From NCBI GenBank assembly GCA_964636665.1, contig CAZWVT010000069.1, forward strand, positions 1 to 8,522: a stretch of 8,522 nucleotides of DNA, read 5' to 3'. The notes under the pieces were generated by a model. It searched no databases. It was given only the letters and a program-made list of their open reading frames with translations, and had not been told where the DNA came from. The position numbers and the translations under genes were made by a program. Position 1 is the stretch's first letter; every line of letters begins with the position of its first letter. This stretch comes from JAAYLC01 sp964636665. GTDB lineage: Bacteria; Bacteroidota; Bacteroidia; Flavobacteriales; Flavobacteriaceae. Positions 6,511 through 8,522 of this stretch are shown here, in pieces.

Positions 6511-7932
6511 ATGAAAAAAAATATATTTTATCTTTTTCTATTGTTTTTCTGTTGTGGATTTACTCAAAGCATTGCTCAAACAGAATTAAAAGGAAAGGTA
6601 TCAGATTTTATGACTTTCATGCCTATTGAAAATGCTAACGTCTATTTGGAAAATACAACCATTGGTTCGATAACAAACAGCGACGGAAGATTTTCTTTGC
6701 GAATTCCAAGAGAAAATGCAACTGACACCCTTGTAATTTCCTCCATCGGATATAAGAGTTACAGAATGGCAATAACAGATTATGAAAATGGTAGCGATAT
6801 TTACTTGGAAGAAGATATAGCACCTTTGGAGGAAGTAATTTTAGTTGCAGATACCCGCCCCAAAACCGGTAATGACATTATGCTTCGCGCCATCGAACGG
6901 TTGGAAAGAAACATTCCCGACACCTCATATATTCAAAAAGGTTTTTTAAGACATAAAGAAAGAAATCGAAATGAATACAAATGGTTAATCGAAGCGGCGG
7001 TTACGATGTACGATGCCAATGAGGGAAACAATGCGCGAAGGGACGTGAAAATTAATGTAGATGAAATCAGGAAAAGTTATGATTTGAGAGATGTTGATAG
7101 CATCTTTACATATACTGCCTATTTAAACAGCAAGGGTCAAAACATTGGAGCAAACACAATAAGCCGAAGAAGTGTGAAAACCAATGAGCTTATTGAGGCA
7201 ATTCGATGGAATGACCAACGTGTCAATGGTTTGGGAAATTTATTTGAAGGTAAGCTAAATATATTCAGAAATATAAATGCTTCCGGAGCCTTATTTGGAA
7301 AATCAATGCTGGAAAACCATCACTTTGAATTGGATACGATTCTCGTGGATAATGGAAGAAAAATCTATAAAATAAATATTGAACCCGGAGAAGATTATGT
7401 AGGTTTAAGTACGCCCAATATTTACAACGAAGGATTTCATCCCAATGGAGTGGTTTATGTGTATTATGACAATTATGCCATCAAAAAAGTTGAATACACC
7501 CTTGTGGCAGCTTCAGATGTTCAAAAAAGAAGAAGTAAAAGCTTGTTTGATACGCATATACTCCACCGTTTGACGATGAATTTTATAGATATTAATGAAA
7601 AAATGTATCTGAACTACATTTATTATGAAACTCCAAAATTGGTAAATACCGGCGATCGTTCTTCAGAAAGAGAAAGAACCGAGTCTGCTCCCGGATTTGA
7701 CAAAGGAGCACAATATTACTATACAATTCAGGAAATAATTTTTACCGACATCATTAATAATCAAGATGAAATAGCAGCTGAAATTCATAATAAATCATGG
7801 TCGGCAGATTTGTTCCAACCAAAACCGTACAATGAAGATTTTTGGAAAAATTACAACGTATTGCTAGAAAGTCAAGAAGAAGAAAAACTAATTCAGGATT
7901 TAACGAGACGCGCTCAATTATTTAAAGATTAA
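6511..7932 (+). CDS. Exported CarboxypepD_reg-like domain protein, 473 aa
   Basis: A typical signal peptide occupies residues 1-23 (basic MKKN, a hydrophobic core, then SIAQ), with cleavage probably before TELKG. No lipobox with a suitably placed cysteine is seen, so it is not called a lipoprotein. Residues about 25-110 form a CarboxypepD_reg-like beta-sandwich: LKGKVSDFMTFMPIENANVYL, then GSITNSDGRFSLRIP, LVISSIGYKSY and IYLEEDIAPLEEVIL. The rest (about 115-473) contains the KGFLRHKERNRNEYKWLIEAAV segment, which I associate with a Bacteroidota family of surface or periplasmic proteins of unknown role. The beta-sandwich often precedes TonB-dependent receptors, but the protein is too short and lacks a plug and barrel. 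It begins 74 bp after the dehydrogenase. Function is unknown; location outside the cytoplasm is well supported. Confidence 0.87.
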   Translation: MKKNIFYLFLLFFCCGFTQSIAQTELKGKVSDFMTFMPIENANVYLENTTIGSITNSDGRFSLRIPRENATDTLVISSIGYKSYRMAITDYENGSDIYLEEDIAPLEEVILVADTRPKTGNDIMLRAIERLERNIPDTSYIQKGFLRHKERNRNEYKWLIEAAVTMYDANEGNNARRDVKINVDEIRKSYDLRDVDSIFTYTAYLNSKGQNIGANTISRRSVKTNELIEAIRWNDQRVNGLGNLFEGKLNIFRNINASGALFGKSMLENHHFELDTILVDNGRKIYKINIEPGEDYVGLSTPNIYNEGFHPNGVVYVYYDNYAIKKVEYTLVAASDVQKRRSKSLFDTHILHRLTMNFIDINEKMYLNYIYYETPKLVNTGDRSSERERTESAPGFDKGAQYYYTIQEIIFTDIINNQDEIAAEIHNKSWSADLFQPKPYNEDFWKNYNVLLESQEEEKLIQDLTRRAQLFKD

Positions 7933-7951
7933 TTTTCAATCCTGTCCTAAA

Positions 7952-7975
7952 TAATTTAAATAGGTTTTAAAATTA
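7952..7975 (+). terminator. Weak AT-only hairpin after the CarboxypepD_reg-like gene, possible terminator
   Basis: TAATTTAAA (7952-7960) pairs with TTTAAAATTA (7966-7975) around a five-base loop, with one bulged base. It begins 20 bp after the stop at 7932. The stem has no G-C pairs and no clean T-run follows, so termination here is only a possibility. Confidence 0.22.
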
Positions 7976-7997
7976 CTGTATTTACTGCTATTTACTG
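7972..7997. repeat. Three short near-tandem copies of ATTTACTG
   Basis: ATTACTG (7972-7978), ATTTACTG (7980-7987) and ATTTACTG (7990-7997) occur at 8-10 bp spacing. The last two belong to a direct repeat TATTTACTG (7979-7987 and 7989-7997). They lie 18 bp before the insertion-sequence remnant. They may be replication slippage, an insertion footprint, or chance in AT-rich DNA. Confidence 0.5.
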
Positions 7998-8014
7998 TCT
8001 ATTTTTTATGTTTT

Positions 8015-8206
8015 TCAAAATAAGACCCCTTGATATAAATTATTGGGTGGTGGTTTGGGTTCTACAAATGGTTGATCGAGCCATTTTTGCAAATCTATTT
8101 TCACAAAAAGATTAAGCCTTATAAAAGCAACTAAATTGGCTAAATACCACGGGTATTTAGCCAATGCTTTGAGTGCTTTTAAAATAAGTATTGTAATTAA
8201 AGCAGT
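8015..8206 (-). pseudogene. C-terminal fragment of a DDE-type transposase (probably IS4-like)
   Basis: Read on the minus strand, this frame gives AKYPWYLANLVAFIRLN, then LFVKIDLQKWLDQPF, then a proline-rich end finishing NNLYQGVLF and a TGA at 8015-8017. The run IRLNLFVKIDLQKWLDQPF followed by a short tail ending in LF is, as I remember it, the typical C-terminus of DDE transposases of IS4-like elements in Bacteroidota. Only about the last 60 residues remain. All catalytic residues are missing, because IS66 sequence replaces the upstream part near 8205-8212. The ATG at 8218 lies within or at that junction and is not a real start. The family name is less sure than the fragment status. The intact C-terminal end suggests the original element's end lies near or a little before 8015. 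Confidence 0.5.
8135..8165. repeat. 14-bp perfect inverted repeat with 3-base loop, inside the minus-strand transposase fragment
   Basis: ATTGGCTAAATACC (8135-8148) and GGTATTTAGCCAAT (8152-8165) are perfect reverse complements around ACG. The arms continue imperfectly outward: TTATAAAAGCA (8119-8129) resembles the reverse complement of TGCTTTTAAAA (8174-8184). No T-run follows directly on either strand, so a classic terminator is unlikely. On the minus strand the stem encodes AKYPWYLAN, so it was part of a coding region. Confidence 0.85.
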
Positions 8207-8210
8207 ATGT

Positions 8211-8522
8211 ATCGGCAAAGAAACTACCGACGAGCTCGAATACGAGCCGGCAAAGTTCTACATCAAAAGATATATCCGCTACAAATATGCACCTAAAAAC
8301 AAGGAAGGCGTATTTATCGGGGAGCTTCCCGGTCGTGTCATCGAAAAAGGGATTGCCGGCTCTGGACTTTTAACCTCGATTCTGGTAGACAAATATATGG
8401 ATCACCTACCGCTCTATCGACAAGGGCAGCGTTTTAAAAGAGCGAAAATACCCATTGCGCCTTCCACCTTGGAAGGGTGGGCGCGGCAAAGTTTGGAACT
8501 GATAGACATTCTTTACAGACAA
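8211..8522 (+). pseudogene. IS66-family transposase (TnpC), 5'-truncated and running off the window
   Basis: An open frame of 104 codons reaches the right edge. IGKETTDELEYEPAKFYIKR, then YIRYKYAPKN, ELPGRVIEKGIAGSGLLTSI, VDKYMDHLPLYRQGQRFKR and APSTLEGWARQS is the standard central order of IS66 transposases: the beta-rich segment after the zinc-binding motif, then the beginning of the DDE_Tnp_IS66 domain. The N-terminal part (leucine zipper, zinc-binding cysteines) is missing. Upstream, the same frame stays open to 8076 but its sequence belongs to the opposite-strand transposase fragment, so the true IS66 sequence begins near 8205-8212. Catalytic residues, if kept, lie beyond the window. The accessory genes tnpA and tnpB are not present upstream. 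The higher GC content than the surrounding genes fits a mobile origin. Confidence 0.9.

Noticed and set aside
6635..6823. Minus-strand open frame of 62 codons
   Set aside because: Antisense to the CarboxypepD_reg-like domain, with no features of its own.
7972..7997. CRISPR-like or iteron array
   Set aside because: Only three copies of 7-8 bp without spacers or a replication gene nearby; chance or slippage is more likely.

Overview
The window looks like chromosomal DNA from a member of the Bacteroidota, most likely Flavobacteriia. It is AT-rich, genes lack recognisable Shine-Dalgarno sequences, and two promoter candidates fit the Bacteroidota -33/-7 pattern (TTTG, then TAnnTTTG). The gene content points the same way: a short PspC-domain protein, a SprB-type repeat fused to an alanine:cation symporter, and a secreted CarboxypepD_reg-like protein. 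I cannot assign a genus.

Left edge (1 to about 810): the 3' part of an IS91-type rolling-circle (Y2, HUH) transposase. The YLGRY tyrosine pair is intact, but a one-base frameshift near 357-361 splits the C-terminal part off. The element is followed by about 200 bp of non-coding DNA ending in a strong hairpin (769-805) that resembles the palindrome of an oriIS end. Next to it (about 812-1657) is a small AT-rich cassette with its own promoter candidate and two closely spaced genes. One is an unrecognised 79-aa protein; the other is a 172-aa membrane protein of the DUF2335 type. This pair is the least explained part of the window.

Middle (1731-7932): five plus-strand genes that look like resident chromosome. 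They are a PspC-like membrane protein, an AGCS-family Na+/amino-acid symporter with an unusual two-domain secreted N-terminus, a membrane-anchored protein with three ComEA-like helix-hairpin-helix regions, an acyl-CoA dehydrogenase of the LCAD/isovaleryl-type active-site class, and an exported CarboxypepD_reg-like protein. The last three are spaced 43 and 74 bp apart and may be co-transcribed. They do not form an obvious single pathway.

Right edge (about 8015-8522): an insertion-sequence graveyard. The C-terminal end of a DDE-type (probably IS4-like) transposase on the minus strand abuts a 5'-truncated IS66 transposase on the plus strand, which runs off the window. A 14-bp perfect hairpin lies inside the minus-strand fragment. 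The resident genes are thus bracketed by remnants of at least three unrelated transposon families. I saw no tRNA, rRNA, CRISPR array or riboswitch.
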